64,000 nt of DNA from Gordonia jacobaea (GTDB taxonomy: Bacteria > Actinomycetota > Actinomycetes > Mycobacteriales > Mycobacteriaceae). The stretch spans positions 62,001 to 126,000 of the forward strand of contig NZ_LDTZ01000022.1 in NCBI RefSeq assembly GCF_001186365.1, given 5' to 3'. Positions within the stretch are counted from its first letter, which is position 1. Every line of letters begins with the position of its first letter. Both the position numbers and the translations under genes were made by a program. The notes under the pieces were generated by a model. The model was not told where the DNA came from, ran no database searches, and saw nothing but the letters and a program-made list of their open reading frames with translations. Below, piece after piece: positions 53,143 through 62,438 of the stretch.

Positions 53143-55453
53143 AGAGGGCGCAATCACGCAGTGCCGTACGGGATCTGACTCCGACGGTGCGGTATACGTG
53201 CGAAAGGTGGCTTCCGACCGTGCTCGGTGCAATGCCCATCCGAGCTGCGATGGCACGGTTCGACATTCCGGATACGGCCATCTCGGCGATGCGATGTGCC
53301 GTGGCGGAAATCTGTGGGGATCTACGCGGCGGCGTGAAGGTGGTGACCGACTCGCCGAGCAACCGTAGTTCATCGGCGGTTCGTGCAGACCAGTGGTCGG
53401 CGCCGAGCACGGTGAACGTCGAGAGAGCTTGGTAGAGTTCCTCTCTCGCGGCGCGACCGAGGCCGTTCATGCGCAACCGACGCCCGAAGTGTAAGCGCAC
53501 GCGCGCGACGTCGAACGGCCATCGGTCGGCGCCGGGCGTTGCGATCGCAGAGCGATATGCCTCGACATCGTCGGTGACGATCGCATACGAACCCGCACGC
53601 AGGAAAGCGAGCCGGAGATCGGGCCCTGGACCGACTGCGGTCAACGCCTGCGCCACCGACTCTGTTGCCGAACGTGATTCGCATTCGGAGGCGGCCTCGG
53701 CGAGGTCGATGATGGCGCGGTCGCCGCGAGTGATGACGTCGGCGGGCCCGTCTTTGGAGGCGCGGAAGATGCGTAGCGCGCTCCGCGGATTACCCGCGCC
53801 GAGAGCGGTGACAGCCTGGAGGTGGCCATGGTGTCGCGTGACGCCGACCCCCTTGGATATCCACTCGGGTACCGCGAGGGATGCGGTCGATGTCGAGAGC
53901 AGCTCTCCGCGATACGCCGACAACAGTTTTCGTGCACTGACGAGATACGCCTGTGCGTAGAGTTGCAGGCCCGACTCGCGGCAGAGGGCAATCCCACCGT
54001 CGAGAATCCGCTGTGCCTCGTCCCAGCGTCCCGCACCGAGATAGTGCGAGCCGAGCATCCACGCGGCACACACCGACGAGGTGACCGACGAGCGGGGGTC
54101 GCTCCACACGCGATGCAACGCGGCACGCCACCAGTAGCTGCTGCTGCGCGAGGTTGCGACAAAAGCGCTGCGCACTACATCAGCGCTGTCGGTTGAGTGT
54201 TGCAGGGTGTCGATCAGTCGGTCGAGCCGAGTATCGAGGTGCGCATGCGATGCGCGATCGGGCGAAAGTGTCTGCGCCGCAATCAGTGCCCATTCCGGTG
54301 CTGTCGCCGCGTGTTGGGTTACCAGGGCGGTGAATTCTGACCAGTGCTCCGGCCGGTCGTCGAGATGGCACAGCTGGTAGTGCGACCAGAGTGCGTCGTC
54401 GAGAATGCGGTCGCCCGGAATCGACGGCTGTGCGCGAATCGCCCGCGCGAATGTTCGCTGTGCCTCGCGGATCGACTCCGGCGCCTTCGCCGACAGGTAC
54501 GAGCGCGCAACGACGGCTTCGAGCGAACGCGTCGCTGTGGCGTCGGTGCTCAGTGCGTCATCGAGAAGTGCACTGGCGGTGGGGATATCGGCGCTCACAG
54601 CAGAGACCAGAGCCGACGCCGCCGCCAGTCGTCGAGCCTTGGCGGGCGGGTCTGTCGTGCGGGCGGCGCTGAGCCTGAAATTGTCGGCGGCAGTGTGGGA
54701 GTCGCCGTGCCGAAGCGCCTGCGCCGCAGAACGTTGGAGAAGATCTGCGACGTCGTCGTAGTCCAGTCCGACTGTCGAGGAATCGCTCTCGGGAAGTGCT
54801 GACTCGGTCGACGCGATGGCGAGATAGCCTGCGCGGACCAGTTCGCGGGGGCGGCCGTCTCCGCGAAGCGTGATGCGACGACGATCAGCGGAATCAAGGC
54901 TCGGAAAGTGTAGGCGCAGAAAGCGATCGGACGACGACACGTCGAGCGGATGGACCGCGATCGCGACGTCGACCGCATGGCTGGGAAGGCCTGCGACACC
55001 CGGCACGCAGGTGGTGACGAGCTTGACCCGGCTGCCGGTCAGGCGTCGGCACAGGAACGAGAGTGTCTGTGCGGCAGTGTCGTCGAGCTGGTCGGCGTCG
55101 TCGAGTCCGATGAGTAGCGAGTGAGATCGCGGCCGACGCGCAAGGCTGAGCAGCGTCTGTCGCAGATCGGTGGCGGCATCGTCCGCGACTGTGTCCGAGT
55201 GGGACTCCGATGTGTCGGATTCGCGGAGGTGGGCGGCCAGTTCGGTCAGAACCGACTCGGAGCCGGCGCGGGTGTTCAGCCGCGCGAGTCGGTACCCGGC
55301 CTCCGACGCCATACGTTCGGCCGCGGCCAGCAGTGCTGTGCGCCCGGTGCCCGGTGCGCCGACCAGCGCAATCGAATGGTCAGTCGGCGACGAGACGAAT
55401 GAGCTCAGTGACGCAAGAAGCCGGTCGCGCGCCGTCAGGGTGTGTGACACCAC
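53135..55453 (-). CDS. LuxR-family ATPase regulator with altered Walker A
   Basis: A 772-residue LAL-type regulator convergent with the previous one. The GTG at 55453 has GGGGAGGT 8 bases upstream; a TTG frame to 55504 is less likely. The P-loop reads VGAPGTGRTALL (about 31-42), where the invariant lysine is arginine, which usually lowers or abolishes ATP hydrolysis. Walker B is LLIGLDDADQLDD. The middle is helical repeats; the C-terminal helix-turn-helix is HRIAEMAVSGMSNRAIAARM, then GIAPSTVGSHLSHVYRTVGV. A perfect palindrome lies just upstream. It may regulate, or pair with, its neighbour. Confidence 0.87.
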   Translation of the reverse strand: MVSHTLTARDRLLASLSSFVSSPTDHSIALVGAPGTGRTALLAAAERMASEAGYRLARLNTRAGSESVLTELAAHLRESDTSESHSDTVADDAATDLRQTLLSLARRPRSHSLLIGLDDADQLDDTAAQTLSFLCRRLTGSRVKLVTTCVPGVAGLPSHAVDVAIAVHPLDVSSSDRFLRLHFPSLDSADRRRITLRGDGRPRELVRAGYLAIASTESALPESDSSTVGLDYDDVADLLQRSAAQALRHGDSHTAADNFRLSAARTTDPPAKARRLAAASALVSAVSADIPTASALLDDALSTDATATRSLEAVVARSYLSAKAPESIREAQRTFARAIRAQPSIPGDRILDDALWSHYQLCHLDDRPEHWSEFTALVTQHAATAPEWALIAAQTLSPDRASHAHLDTRLDRLIDTLQHSTDSADVVRSAFVATSRSSSYWWRAALHRVWSDPRSSVTSSVCAAWMLGSHYLGAGRWDEAQRILDGGIALCRESGLQLYAQAYLVSARKLLSAYRGELLSTSTASLAVPEWISKGVGVTRHHGHLQAVTALGAGNPRSALRIFRASKDGPADVITRGDRAIIDLAEAASECESRSATESVAQALTAVGPGPDLRLAFLRAGSYAIVTDDVEAYRSAIATPGADRWPFDVARVRLHFGRRLRMNGLGRAAREELYQALSTFTVLGADHWSARTADELRLLGESVTTFTPPRRSPQISATAHRIAEMAVSGMSNRAIAARMGIAPSTVGSHLSHVYRTVGVRSRTALRDCALFT

Positions 55454-55482
55454 CGCGCGGTGACCTCCCCTGTGAGCTAAGT

Positions 55483-55494
55483 TACTTGCAAGTA
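55483..55494. promoter_or_regulatory. Perfect 12-bp palindrome upstream of the second LuxR regulator
   Basis: TACTTGCAAGTA reads the same on both strands and lies 30 bases upstream of the GTG start at 55453, in an AT-rich patch (GTTACTTGCAAGTACAAAC) of an otherwise GC-rich sequence. Its place and symmetry fit an operator, perhaps for autoregulation. Confidence 0.5.
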
Positions 55495-55593
55495 CAAACA
55501 ACAATGTAGCTCACCTCGGAGGCGCCCAGATGTCCGGGTTGCCGGAAGCTGGAGTCGGCACGTCCGGCCTTGCACGGTGGCAGAACACAGCGA

Positions 55594-55620
55594 CGCCCAC
55601 GACCGTGGTGGTCGTGGGCG
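55594..55620 (-). terminator. Terminator of the first GGYGP-protein gene
   Basis: CGCCCACGACC (55594-55604) pairs with GGTCGTGGGCG (55610-55620) around a 5-base loop, 20 bases after the stop of the minus-strand gene ending at 55641. No long T run follows. Confidence 0.7.
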
Positions 55621-55640
55621 CCGCGTTGTTCGTGGAGCTG

Positions 55641-57263
55641 CTACTTCGAGGCGGAGCCGCTCGTCGACGACGCGTTCGACGCGTTGCTGCTCGAAGCCGA
55701 CGACGGTGACGACGCGGCGTCGGAGTCGGCCGAGGCGGTGGCGTCGGAACTCGCGGCTCCTCCGGCTTCGGCAGAACCGGCGTCGGCAGAACCAGTGCCC
55801 GCAGATCCCTTGCCGGCAGTGTCGGTGCCGCTTGTCGTGCCGGGGTCGGCTGCGGGGGAGTCGTCGGTCGCTCCGGCCGCGTCGTCGCCTGCGGTAGCAG
55901 GTGCAGACGCGCCGCCTGAACCCGTCACGCCATCCGTGACACCCGGCCCCGTGACGCTCTCGCTCGGCGGGACCGCACCGGCGTCGGACGAACCGGAGTC
56001 GGTGGATTCCGACGAGGTAGCGGTCTCCGCGAGATCGGTTGCGGTCGTTGCGTCCTGGGCATCGGACGCTACCGGTGTCGCAGCCCTGACGATCGGCGCG
56101 CTCGCGACCGACGAGGCATCGACGGTGTACGACGTCTTCGGAGGTAGCGGAGCGAGCGCACCCGCGATCGACGTCACGATGTGCTGCAGGGCGCCGAGCG
56201 TGCCCGGCAGGAGGATGTTGAGCTGACCGTCCTCGTCGAAGCTGCTGTCGAGCGCGGGGTGCAGCAGACCGCCATTGATGACGGGGAAGTCACCGAGACC
56301 GATGATGTTGCCGACGCTCGGGCCATAGCCGCCGTTGAGGAGGCCGTCGAGCATGACGCCCGGAGCTTGCATCAGCGCGGTCGCGACCTGCCCGATATCA
56401 CCGGCTTCGGCGCCGTCGACCACGCTCTGGACAGCATGCCCGACCGCCCCGAGGCCGCCGGCCAGCGGACTGATGATGCCGATTCCGGCGAAGAGCACGA
56501 CCTCGGGCACCTGATAGACCAGGCGCTTGCCCGCGGCGAACGGCTCCGACAGCGCAGCGCTGATTCGATCGTTCGGGATCGCCCCGGCGAGCGCCAGTCC
56601 GGCGTCGAGCGGCACGTCGAGGATCTTCATCAGTGCGGGCATCACCGATCCGGTGGACGGATTGATTGCCGCGTAGATCGGCGCGACGGCGACCAACAGG
56701 ATGTTGTTCATCGCCGACTCGATGTCGCCCGCCTTCAGTGCTGCGGTGACGGCGGCGAGCAACTGCGGAACGTCGTTGCGCAGTGCGTCGGCAACGTCGT
56801 TGACCGCGCCCGACAGCCCTGGTCCGACGCCGGCGGCGGCCTCGGACGCCTGCTTCCACAGCGCGGCGAAATCGGGGCTGGTGCCCGCCTTCCACTCGCC
56901 GTTCGCAGCGCCGTCGGCGACGCCCTTGACGAGATTGAGCTGGTTCTCCAACACCTGGCTCAATATCGGCAGCGCTTTGTCGGGCGAATTGGCTTGCAGC
57001 GTTTCGATATTCGTGAGCGCCCGCTGGATCGCGTCCGCGTAGATCTGCGTCGGGTCGGCATCGGCGGCCAGGGTGGTCAACGCATGCGCGCCGACGGTTG
57101 CGGTGTCGGCGACGAGCTGCGTCGTCGACGCTGCTCCCTCGGTTGCGGCCACCGTCGCGGCCTGGCTCATCGCCGGGACGGCTGCGATCACTGCGGCACT
57201 CGCGATGGACATCCCGGTGAGGGCCAACGCGCCCACCCCCGGGCGAACGACAGCGTTCTTCAT
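55641..57263 (-). CDS. Exported GGYGP-motif protein, GjpA porin-like (downstream copy)
   Basis: A 540-residue secreted protein. ATG 57263 has AAGGAG 6 bases upstream and gives a signal peptide ending MSQA-AT. Residues about 55-380 are hydrophobic/helical with a DIESAMNNILLVAVAPIYAAI stretch, LDVPLDAGLALAGAIPNDRI and DGLLNGGYGPSVGNIIGL; the last 150 residues are a Ser/Ala/Thr/Gly-rich low-complexity tail. Gordonia proteins of this kind are annotated as outer-membrane porin GjpA; mycobacterial PE/PPE tails carry a similar LNGGYGP motif. A channel role in the mycolic outer layer is possible but unproven. It is a tandem paralogue of the next gene. Confidence 0.75.
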   Translation of the reverse strand: MKNAVVRPGVGALALTGMSIASAAVIAAVPAMSQAATVAATEGAASTTQLVADTATVGAHALTTLAADADPTQIYADAIQRALTNIETLQANSPDKALPILSQVLENQLNLVKGVADGAANGEWKAGTSPDFAALWKQASEAAAGVGPGLSGAVNDVADALRNDVPQLLAAVTAALKAGDIESAMNNILLVAVAPIYAAINPSTGSVMPALMKILDVPLDAGLALAGAIPNDRISAALSEPFAAGKRLVYQVPEVVLFAGIGIISPLAGGLGAVGHAVQSVVDGAEAGDIGQVATALMQAPGVMLDGLLNGGYGPSVGNIIGLGDFPVINGGLLHPALDSSFDEDGQLNILLPGTLGALQHIVTSIAGALAPLPPKTSYTVDASSVASAPIVRAATPVASDAQDATTATDLAETATSSESTDSGSSDAGAVPPSESVTGPGVTDGVTGSGGASAPATAGDDAAGATDDSPAADPGTTSGTDTAGKGSAGTGSADAGSAEAGGAASSDATASADSDAASSPSSASSSNASNASSTSGSASK

Positions 57264-57449
57264 GGTCACTCCTTGTCAGTGGCGGCACCAGAACCTCGTC
57301 CGCCCCCGAGCGACCCGATTGCGGCGCGCACCACCACCCGACGCGCCGTCGTCGAGGGTGCCTCGTTCGCACAGCGAAATGACGGGATACGCGCAAGCCG
57401 GTAGCCGCGTGACTCAGCTTGTGACGCGGAACACGGCGCACAAAAGCGC

Positions 57450-57486
57450 TCGGCGCCCGCGGAGTAAGTGTCCGCGGGCGCCGAGG
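57450..57486 (-). terminator. Rho-independent terminator between the two GGYGP genes
   Basis: CTCGGCGCCCGCGGA (57450-57464) pairs perfectly with TCCGCGGGCGCCGAG (57472-57486) around a 7-base loop. On the minus strand it is followed by CGCTTTTGTG, so it should end transcription of the gene at 57516-59123 and separate the two paralogues. Confidence 0.85.
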
Positions 57487-57515
57487 CGTCGTGAGTGGTG
57501 TGTCGGATCAGAGCG

Positions 57516-59123
57516 TTAGCTTTCGCTCGACGCTGAGCTCCCTGCCGCGTCGGATCCGGACTTCGACGTTGCGGAGTCCGCAGACTCCGTGGTGTCTGCC
57601 GCGTCGGCGTCAGCATCGGCATCAGCGTCGGCAGCCGAGCCGGTTCCCTTCGACTCCGCAGAATTCGAACCCGTGCTGCTCGAACCCGCGCTGCTAGATC
57701 CCGCAGAGCTCGAACCCGTGCTGCTCGACGTCGAGTCGGTAGCGGACTCCGAAACGTCTGCGGTGCTGGATGATTCGACGCTGCCCGACTTATCGCCGGA
57801 AGACTGCGCGGGTGCCTCTGTGGAATCGGCAACCGTTGCCGTCGGCGCAGCCGCATCCGAAGCAGCCCCATCGGACGCGGTCGCAGCCGCGTCGGAAGCA
57901 GTCGCGGTCGAGTCGGTCTGGGCCGCGACCAGCGTGGCCATGTCGGCGCTCACGGTCTTCGGCGGCACCGGCGTGATGGCCTTGAGGATGTCCGCCTGAA
58001 GGCGCTGAAGCACCCAGCCCGTGCCCGGAATGATGGTGGCGCGGTTGCCGTCGGCGTCCTTGCCGAAGAGCTGCAGCCCGCCTCCGAGCAGGCCGCCGCT
58101 GACGACGCGCACTCCGTTGACGCCCACCAGTCCGCCGACGCTCGGTCCGTAGCCGCCGTGCAGGAAGCCGTCGAGCGTGATGGCAGGCGCCTGGACGAGT
58201 GCTGTCAGTGCGCCTTCGAGATCGTTGGTGCCCAGGGCGTCGATCACGTTCTGCACGCCGCGACCGAAGCCGCCGATCCCGCCTGCGACCGGGCTGATGA
58301 TCCCCATCCCGATGTAGGCGAAGTCGGAGCCGATCACGTTGTTCACCTTGATGGCGTTGCTGATCGGTGTCGAGATGGCGGCGGCGATGTCGGCGTTCGG
58401 GATCGCACCCGCGGCGATGAGGCCGGCGTTCAGCGGAACGTTGAGCAGCTTGACGAGCGTCGGGACGACTCCGCCGCCTGCCTTGGTCGGCTTGATCACG
58501 GAATACACCGGCGTGACCACGGCAAGCAGGAGGTTGTTCATCGCGCCTTCGATGTCGCCTGACGAGAGCGACGTCGAGACGGCTTCGAGCAGCTTGGGGA
58601 GCTGATCGGAGAGTGCCGCGGTGACGTTGACTTCGATGCCCGCGGAGTCCAAGCCGTCGAGTGCGGCCTGGATCTGGGTCCAGATCGGCGAGAAGTCGGC
58701 GGCCTTGCCCTCTTTCCACTCACCGGCGACAGCACCGTTGATGATGCCGTTGACCAGCGCGGTCTGGTTCGCCAGCAGCTGGTTGAGGATCGGGTACTCG
58801 GTCTTCGACGCCGTCTTCTTCAGCTTCTCGATGGCAGCCTGTGCCTTGGTGAGCACCTGCTGGTAGATCGCGAGCGGATCGGTGTCGGTAGCGGAAGGTG
58901 TTGCGGCAGAGGGTGTTGCTGCAGAAGATGTTGCGGAAAGTGGCGTCGCCAGCGCTGCGGCGGCCGCAACAGCGGCGTCCTGCGTCACGGCCGTTGGCGT
59001 TGCTGCGGCATACGTGGCTGCCTGGCTCATCGACGGGACGGCCCCGATCACCGCGGCACTCGCCACGGAGAACCCGGCGAGGGCCATCATGCTCGCCCGT
59101 GGGCGAACGGCAGCGTTCATCAT
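57516..59123 (-). CDS. Exported GGYGP-motif protein, GjpA porin-like (upstream copy)
   Basis: A 535-residue secreted protein paralogous to the gene at 55641-57263. ATG 59123 (or 59120) follows AGGAG and gives a signal peptide ending PSMSQA-AT, the same cleavage motif as the paralogue. The shared core has GEWKEGKAADFSPIWTQIQ, GDIEGAMNNLLLAVVTPVYS, LNVPLNAGLIAAGAIPNADI and DGFLHGGYGPSVGGLVG. The last 140 residues are Ser/Ala/Asp/Thr-rich with repeats (SSAGSSSAGSSSTGS; ADADADADAD). Porin activity is an inference from names given to Gordonia homologues. It has its own promoter region and terminator. Confidence 0.75.
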   Translation of the reverse strand: MMNAAVRPRASMMALAGFSVASAAVIGAVPSMSQAATYAAATPTAVTQDAAVAAAAALATPLSATSSAATPSAATPSATDTDPLAIYQQVLTKAQAAIEKLKKTASKTEYPILNQLLANQTALVNGIINGAVAGEWKEGKAADFSPIWTQIQAALDGLDSAGIEVNVTAALSDQLPKLLEAVSTSLSSGDIEGAMNNLLLAVVTPVYSVIKPTKAGGGVVPTLVKLLNVPLNAGLIAAGAIPNADIAAAISTPISNAIKVNNVIGSDFAYIGMGIISPVAGGIGGFGRGVQNVIDALGTNDLEGALTALVQAPAITLDGFLHGGYGPSVGGLVGVNGVRVVSGGLLGGGLQLFGKDADGNRATIIPGTGWVLQRLQADILKAITPVPPKTVSADMATLVAAQTDSTATASDAAATASDGAASDAAAPTATVADSTEAPAQSSGDKSGSVESSSTADVSESATDSTSSSTGSSSAGSSSAGSSSTGSNSAESKGTGSAADADADADADAADTTESADSATSKSGSDAAGSSASSES

Positions 59124-59285
59124 TGTCACTCCTAGAAACCGGTGGCGAGCAGTCGTGAGTAGTCGGGGTGGCCAGGTGGACCCCGCAGGTGGACGCCGTC
59201 GCCACTCGCCGGCGCTCACCGCCGATGACTGTGCATGCCGAATCGACAAAAGGGACGAATCGTCGCAACGCCGTGGACAAATGAC

Positions 59286-61661
59286 TCAGCTTGCGAGGTG
59301 GGTCATATCCCGCAGCAGGTGTGTGATAGATCGCAGCACGCTCAGGGCTCCCGCCTTGTCGAGCGGTTCATTACCGTTGCCGCATTTCGGCGACTGCACG
59401 CACGACGGACATCCCAGCTCGCAGCCGCATTCGGAGATGGCGTCCGCGGTCGCTGCGATCCACGTCGCGAACTGCGCGTACCCACGCTCGGCGAATCCGG
59501 CTCCGCCGAGATAGCCGTCGTAGACGAAGACGGTCGGAAGTCCGGTGTCGGGGTGCAGGTTGGTCGAGAGCCCTCCGATGTCCCACCGGTCGCACGTCGC
59601 GACGAGGGGCAGCATGCCGATCGCCGCATGCTCCGCGGCGTGCAGGGCACCGGGCAGGCGCGTGGCGTCGATACCCGCGTCGGACAGCGATTCCGGCGTC
59701 AGCGTGTACATGACCGCGCGCGTGTGCAGGGTCTGACGCGGCATGTCGAGTTCGACGGCGTCGAGAACCTCGCCAGACGGAAGCGACCGCAGATATCCGA
59801 CGACCTGATGGCTGACGTCGACGTCGACGAACGCCACCGATAGCGGCCCGTAGGTGTTCGACGAGACCACGGACGTCACCGACACGTCCGTGGTCTCACG
59901 CGCCGACGTCGTCCAGTCCGGCTCCTCGGGATGAGCCAGCGCGAGTCCCTCGTCGAGATCGAGTTCGTCGACGACATAGCTCTCGCCCTGGTGGATGTGT
60001 AGCGCTCCGGGATGCACCGTGGCGGGTGCGCGACCGGCGTCGACGGTCCCGAGCAGCTCCGACGTCGTCGCATCGACGATGAGGACCTGCCCGCCGATTC
60101 CACCGCGAATGTCTATGTCGCCGTGGGGTTCTACGCCCGCGGCCGGATACCAGCCCGCCTTACGCTTTCGGAGTAGACCGTCGGCGGCGAGTTGCTGCAC
60201 GGCGTCGCGCGCGCCCCAGCGCTCGATCTCGTTGTCCCCCAACGGGTACTCGGTGGCTGCACACAGCAGGTGCGGCGCGAGGATGTACGGGTTGGTCGGA
60301 TCGATCACGGGCGCCTCGACCGGCGTGGCGAGTAGCGCGTCGGGATGGTGGACCAGATACGTGTCGAGCGGGTCGTCGCGTGCGATCAGGACGACGAGCG
60401 CATCGCCGGATTCACGTTGGCGCCCAGCACGTCCCGCCTGCTGCCAGAACGACGCGATGGTGCCCGGGTAGCCCGCAATGATCACTGCGTCGAGTCCGGT
60501 GATGTCGACGCCGAGTTCGAGTGCGTTGGTGGTCGTCACCCCGACGAGCCTGCCGTCGGAGATCGCGGCTTCGAGTCGACGACGATCGTCGGCGAGATAC
60601 CCCGCGCGATACGCGGCCACCTTGTCGACGAGGTCGGGAGCGCTGTGCGACAACAGATCACGAGCCCGCAGCGCTGCGATCTCGACGCCCCGCCTGCTGC
60701 GTCCGAAGCACAGTGTGCGAGCGCCCTCGACGACGAAGTCGGCCAGCAGGCGGGATGCCTCTGCATCTGCGGATCGTCGTACCGGAGCATTGTTCTCGCC
60801 GGTCACGCCCGGCACGAAGTCGGGTTCCCACAGCGCGACTGTCCGCTCACCTCGCGGCGACCCGTCGAGTGTGACCCCGACCGCGGGTTCGCCGATGAGT
60901 CGTTCGAGTGCGGCGGCGGGATCGGCGACGGTCGCGCTGGCCGCGATCACCGTCGGCTCCGAACCGCACGCACGTGCCAGACGCAACAGTCGACGCAGCA
61001 CCATCGCGGTGTTGGAGCCGAACACTCCACGGTAGTGGTGACATTCGTCGACGACGATGTATCGCAGGTGTGCGAAGAACTGTCGCCATTGGCCGCGCGA
61101 CGGGCCGCCGGTGTGTGTGCCGGGCGTTGCGACGCCGGTGAGTATCCCCAGGTGCAGCATGTCGGGATTGGTGAAGATCCACCGTGAATGTGCGCGAGCC
61201 CACTGTCGGATCTCGGAATCGGTGTCGCCGTCGTACGCGCACGGTTGGAGGTGGGAAAAGTCGCGGCGCCCGGAGATGATCGACGTGAGTGCCTTGAGTT
61301 GATCGGCGCCGAGAGCTTTTGTCGGGCTGAGATACAGTGCGGTCGAGTGTGGTTCGGCGAGAAGTGTCGTCAGAATTGGCATTTGGTACGACAACGATTT
61401 GCCAGATGCAGTTCCGGTCGCAATCGATACATGTCGGCCTGCGAATGCGTGGTCGGCGGCCTCGGTCTGATGAATCCACGGTCGTTCGATTCCGCTATCG
61501 ACGAGAGCGGAGCGGACCTCACTCGAAATCCATTCCGGCCAGGGCGCGAAAGTTGCTGAGCGGGAATCGATTACCGAGAGATGGGTTACCGGACTGGAGT
61601 CCGGATCTGTTCCAGCCAGTGAGCGACGAAGAAGTTCGGTGCCGAACGTGGAGTGGTGCAT
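59286..61661 (-). CDS. DEAD/DEAH helicase with C-terminal zinc-type cysteine cluster
   Basis: A 791-residue superfamily 2 helicase of the Hrq1/MrfA type, active in DNA repair. Motifs in order: IHQTEAADHAF (Q-like), SIATGTASGKSLSYQMP (Walker A), YLSPTKALGADQ, FTNPDMLHLGIL, VVDECHHYRGVFG (DECH box, motif II), VIAASATV (motif III), GVTTTNALELGVDITGLD and QQAGRAGRQRESG (motif VI). The C-terminal CGCELGCPSCVQSPKCGNG is the four-cysteine MrfA signature. The start is taken at ATG 61661; an in-frame ATG at 61709 is possible. It is divergent from cspA, as in M. tuberculosis Rv3649. Confidence 0.92.
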   Translation of the reverse strand: MHHSTFGTELLRRSLAGTDPDSSPVTHLSVIDSRSATFAPWPEWISSEVRSALVDSGIERPWIHQTEAADHAFAGRHVSIATGTASGKSLSYQMPILTTLLAEPHSTALYLSPTKALGADQLKALTSIISGRRDFSHLQPCAYDGDTDSEIRQWARAHSRWIFTNPDMLHLGILTGVATPGTHTGGPSRGQWRQFFAHLRYIVVDECHHYRGVFGSNTAMVLRRLLRLARACGSEPTVIAASATVADPAAALERLIGEPAVGVTLDGSPRGERTVALWEPDFVPGVTGENNAPVRRSADAEASRLLADFVVEGARTLCFGRSRRGVEIAALRARDLLSHSAPDLVDKVAAYRAGYLADDRRRLEAAISDGRLVGVTTTNALELGVDITGLDAVIIAGYPGTIASFWQQAGRAGRQRESGDALVVLIARDDPLDTYLVHHPDALLATPVEAPVIDPTNPYILAPHLLCAATEYPLGDNEIERWGARDAVQQLAADGLLRKRKAGWYPAAGVEPHGDIDIRGGIGGQVLIVDATTSELLGTVDAGRAPATVHPGALHIHQGESYVVDELDLDEGLALAHPEEPDWTTSARETTDVSVTSVVSSNTYGPLSVAFVDVDVSHQVVGYLRSLPSGEVLDAVELDMPRQTLHTRAVMYTLTPESLSDAGIDATRLPGALHAAEHAAIGMLPLVATCDRWDIGGLSTNLHPDTGLPTVFVYDGYLGGAGFAERGYAQFATWIAATADAISECGCELGCPSCVQSPKCGNGNEPLDKAGALSVLRSITHLLRDMTHLAS

Positions 61662-62064
61662 AGACGAAATGTCGTGCTGATCGGGCGATCTCGGTTCGCG
61701 AGGCCCCAATCGGTGCGAGTGCGTGATTGTGTCCTAGAGCCAGCCGGTTTTCATTGCATACGATGTTACCTTTCGGTCTCGAACGTCGAAAAATCGGGTG
61801 CTTTTGGCTCAGAGTGATTGCGACGACTATCCAAGTCGCCTCGAACATGATTGACTGAGTTCGGCCGCAGCTCCCGGGCGGCCATCGCTGATTGCGGTGA
61901 TCGCGCGGGATCGGGTTGCAGCCGTGGTACTGAAGTTGTCAGGCCGAATGGTGTTCGTCCACGAACTCTTCCAATCGGCGTTCTCCGAGGTATGGCGGTA
62001 CGACCGGCCGCGACACGTGACCAGCGTGTCGGGACAGTTTGAATGTATGTAAAGGATTGCAGGA
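61662..62064. other. Divergent helicase/cspA control region, probably with a long cspA leader
   Basis: No convincing gene is seen in 400 bases. TACGAT/ATGTTACC-type AT-rich sequence near 61757-61775 could carry a promoter. Cold-shock genes usually have a long structured 5' leader, and most of this stretch may be that leader. The cspA ribosome site is AAAGGA, 8 bases before its ATG. Confidence 0.35.
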
Positions 62065-62268
62065 ATGGCACAGGGGACTGTGAAGTGGTTCAACGCGGAG
62101 AAGGGCTTCGGCTTTATTGCTCCCGATGAGGGCAATGACGACGTGTTCGTCCACTACTCGGAGATCCAGGGCAACGGCTTCCGTACCCTCGAGGAGAACC
62201 AGCGCGTGGAGTTCGAGGTCGGACAGGGCACCAAGGGTCCGCAGGCGACGGGCGTCCGCGCCGTCTGA
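62065..62268 (+). CDS. cspA: Cold-shock protein (CspA family)
   Basis: A 67-residue OB-fold RNA chaperone. RNP1 is KGFGFIAP and RNP2 is VFVHYSEI, preceded by the family start [16 protein letters not shown]. It melts RNA secondary structure during cold or general growth. It lies after a leader of a few hundred bases and ends with a clear hairpin terminator at 62302-62335. Position next to the helicase and topA matches mycobacterial cspA (Rv3648c). Confidence 0.97.
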   Translation: MAQGTVKWFNAEKGFGFIAPDEGNDDVFVHYSEIQGNGFRTLEENQRVEFEVGQGTKGPQATGVRAV

Positions 62269-62301
62269 GACTTCGGCTCAACAGACGAGCTTGATCGATG
62301 C

Positions 62302-62335
62302 AACGCTCCCGTCCTCTTTCGAGGGCGGGAGCGTT
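62302..62335 (+). terminator. Terminator of cspA
   Basis: AACGCTCCCG (62302-62311) pairs with CGGGAGCGTT (62326-62335), 34 bases after the stop. The sequence CGTCTGTCAGCGTTCCTTTA follows, so the T run is poor. Confidence 0.8.
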
Positions 62336-62438
62336 CGTCTGTCAGCGTTCCTTTATCTCCGAAGACGATCGGTGACGCGGCGTTCGACGTCCCTCTGTTC
62401 GACGCCCCAGTAGGCAAGGCACCAGTATTGTCTGGTGC

